From an uncultured Prevotella sp. (GTDB taxonomy: Bacteria > Bacteroidota > Bacteroidia > Bacteroidales > Bacteroidaceae), in assembly GCA_900546345.1 (NCBI GenBank), contig URCI01000079.1, positions 1-7,629 of the forward strand: a stretch of DNA of 7,629 nt, written 5' to 3'. The translations under genes were made by a program, and so were the position numbers. Below the pieces are notes generated by a model. The model saw only the letters and a program-made list of their open reading frames with translations, ran no database searches and was not told the DNA's origin. Of this stretch, positions 7,465 to 7,629 are shown in pieces. The first letter of the stretch is position 1. Each line of letters opens with the position of its first letter.

Positions 7465-7629
7465 ATGAAAATCAAAACGATATTATTTACTGCGCTTACA
7501 GCATTTGCCTTTCTGCCGACTGCTGCACAGCCTGCACTGCAATTGCGTGCTGACAATATAGATGCTGTCATTGCGGCTATGACTTTGGAAGAGAAAGCTA
7601 ACCTGGTGGTCGGTGATGGCATGGGGGGC
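7465..7629 (+). CDS. GH3 family glycoside hydrolase, N-terminus (3'-partial)
   Basis: The first 55 codons of a gene that runs out of the window. A type I signal peptide (KIKTILFTALTAFAFLPTAA, then Q22) is followed by the characteristic GH3 opening: IDAVIAAMTLEEKANLVVG (about 32-50) then DGMGG. MTLEEKA followed by a G-rich turn is the classic start of the GH3 barrel of beta-glucosidases and relatives. Exported, probably periplasmic, it would hydrolyse terminal beta-linked sugars from the imported glycan. Start choice: 7465 puts the charged n-region directly before the hydrophobic core. In-frame ATGs at 7447 and 7378 have no stop between them and 7465, but they would add 6 or 29 residues before the signal peptide and place the hairpin inside the gene (7378), so they are less likely. 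There is no Shine-Dalgarno. It is co-directional with the esterase, 126 bp downstream. Catalytic residues lie outside the window, so exact specificity is open. Confidence 0.88.
   Translation, partial: MKIKTILFTALTAFAFLPTAAQPALQLRADNIDAVIAAMTLEEKANLVVGDGMGG

Overview
The window is a piece of a Bacteroidetes polysaccharide utilisation locus (PUL), most likely from Prevotella or a close relative. The evidence is an adjacent SusC-like/SusD-like gene pair, a TAnnTTTG-type promoter element, start codons preceded by A-rich sequence instead of a Shine-Dalgarno, and proteins typical of gut or rumen Bacteroidales. The genus is an inference from overall character; there is no rRNA or marker gene here.

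Layout, all genes on the + strand. (1) Positions 1-1184: the C-terminal half of a GH3 glycoside hydrolase, cut off at its 5' end by the window edge. (2) Positions 1185-1408: a 224-bp gap holding a strong 12-bp-stem hairpin (terminator-like) just after the GH3 stop, then a TTTGAACA direct repeat, then a -7 promoter element TAATTTTG about 33 bp before the next start. This looks like a boundary between transcription units. (3) Positions 1409-4477: SusC-like TonB-dependent transporter. (4) Positions 4528-6090: SusD-like surface lipoprotein. (5) Positions 6130-7338: a secreted two-domain CE1-type esterase with an intact Ser-Asp-His triad. (6) Positions 7339-7464: a leader with an orphan AGGAGG and an 11-bp perfect hairpin. 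(7) Positions 7465-7629: the first 55 codons of a second GH3 enzyme, cut off by the window end.

How the genes may work together: SusD captures a glycan at the cell surface and SusC imports it with TonB energy. The esterase, which has a type I signal peptide, would remove acyl groups (acetyl or hydroxycinnamoyl) in the periplasm, and the GH3 enzymes would release terminal sugars. The substrate is not proved by the sequence; an acylated plant hemicellulose oligosaccharide or other beta-linked glycan fits. No endo-acting glycanase, sigma/anti-sigma pair, hybrid two-component regulator, mobile element, tRNA, rRNA or CRISPR is visible.

I did not find a clearly new biological system. The items worth a second look are regulatory (direct repeat, hairpin leader with alternative starts) and small protein oddities (a lipobox-like motif in the SusC signal peptide, a G7 run next to the catalytic serine codon).
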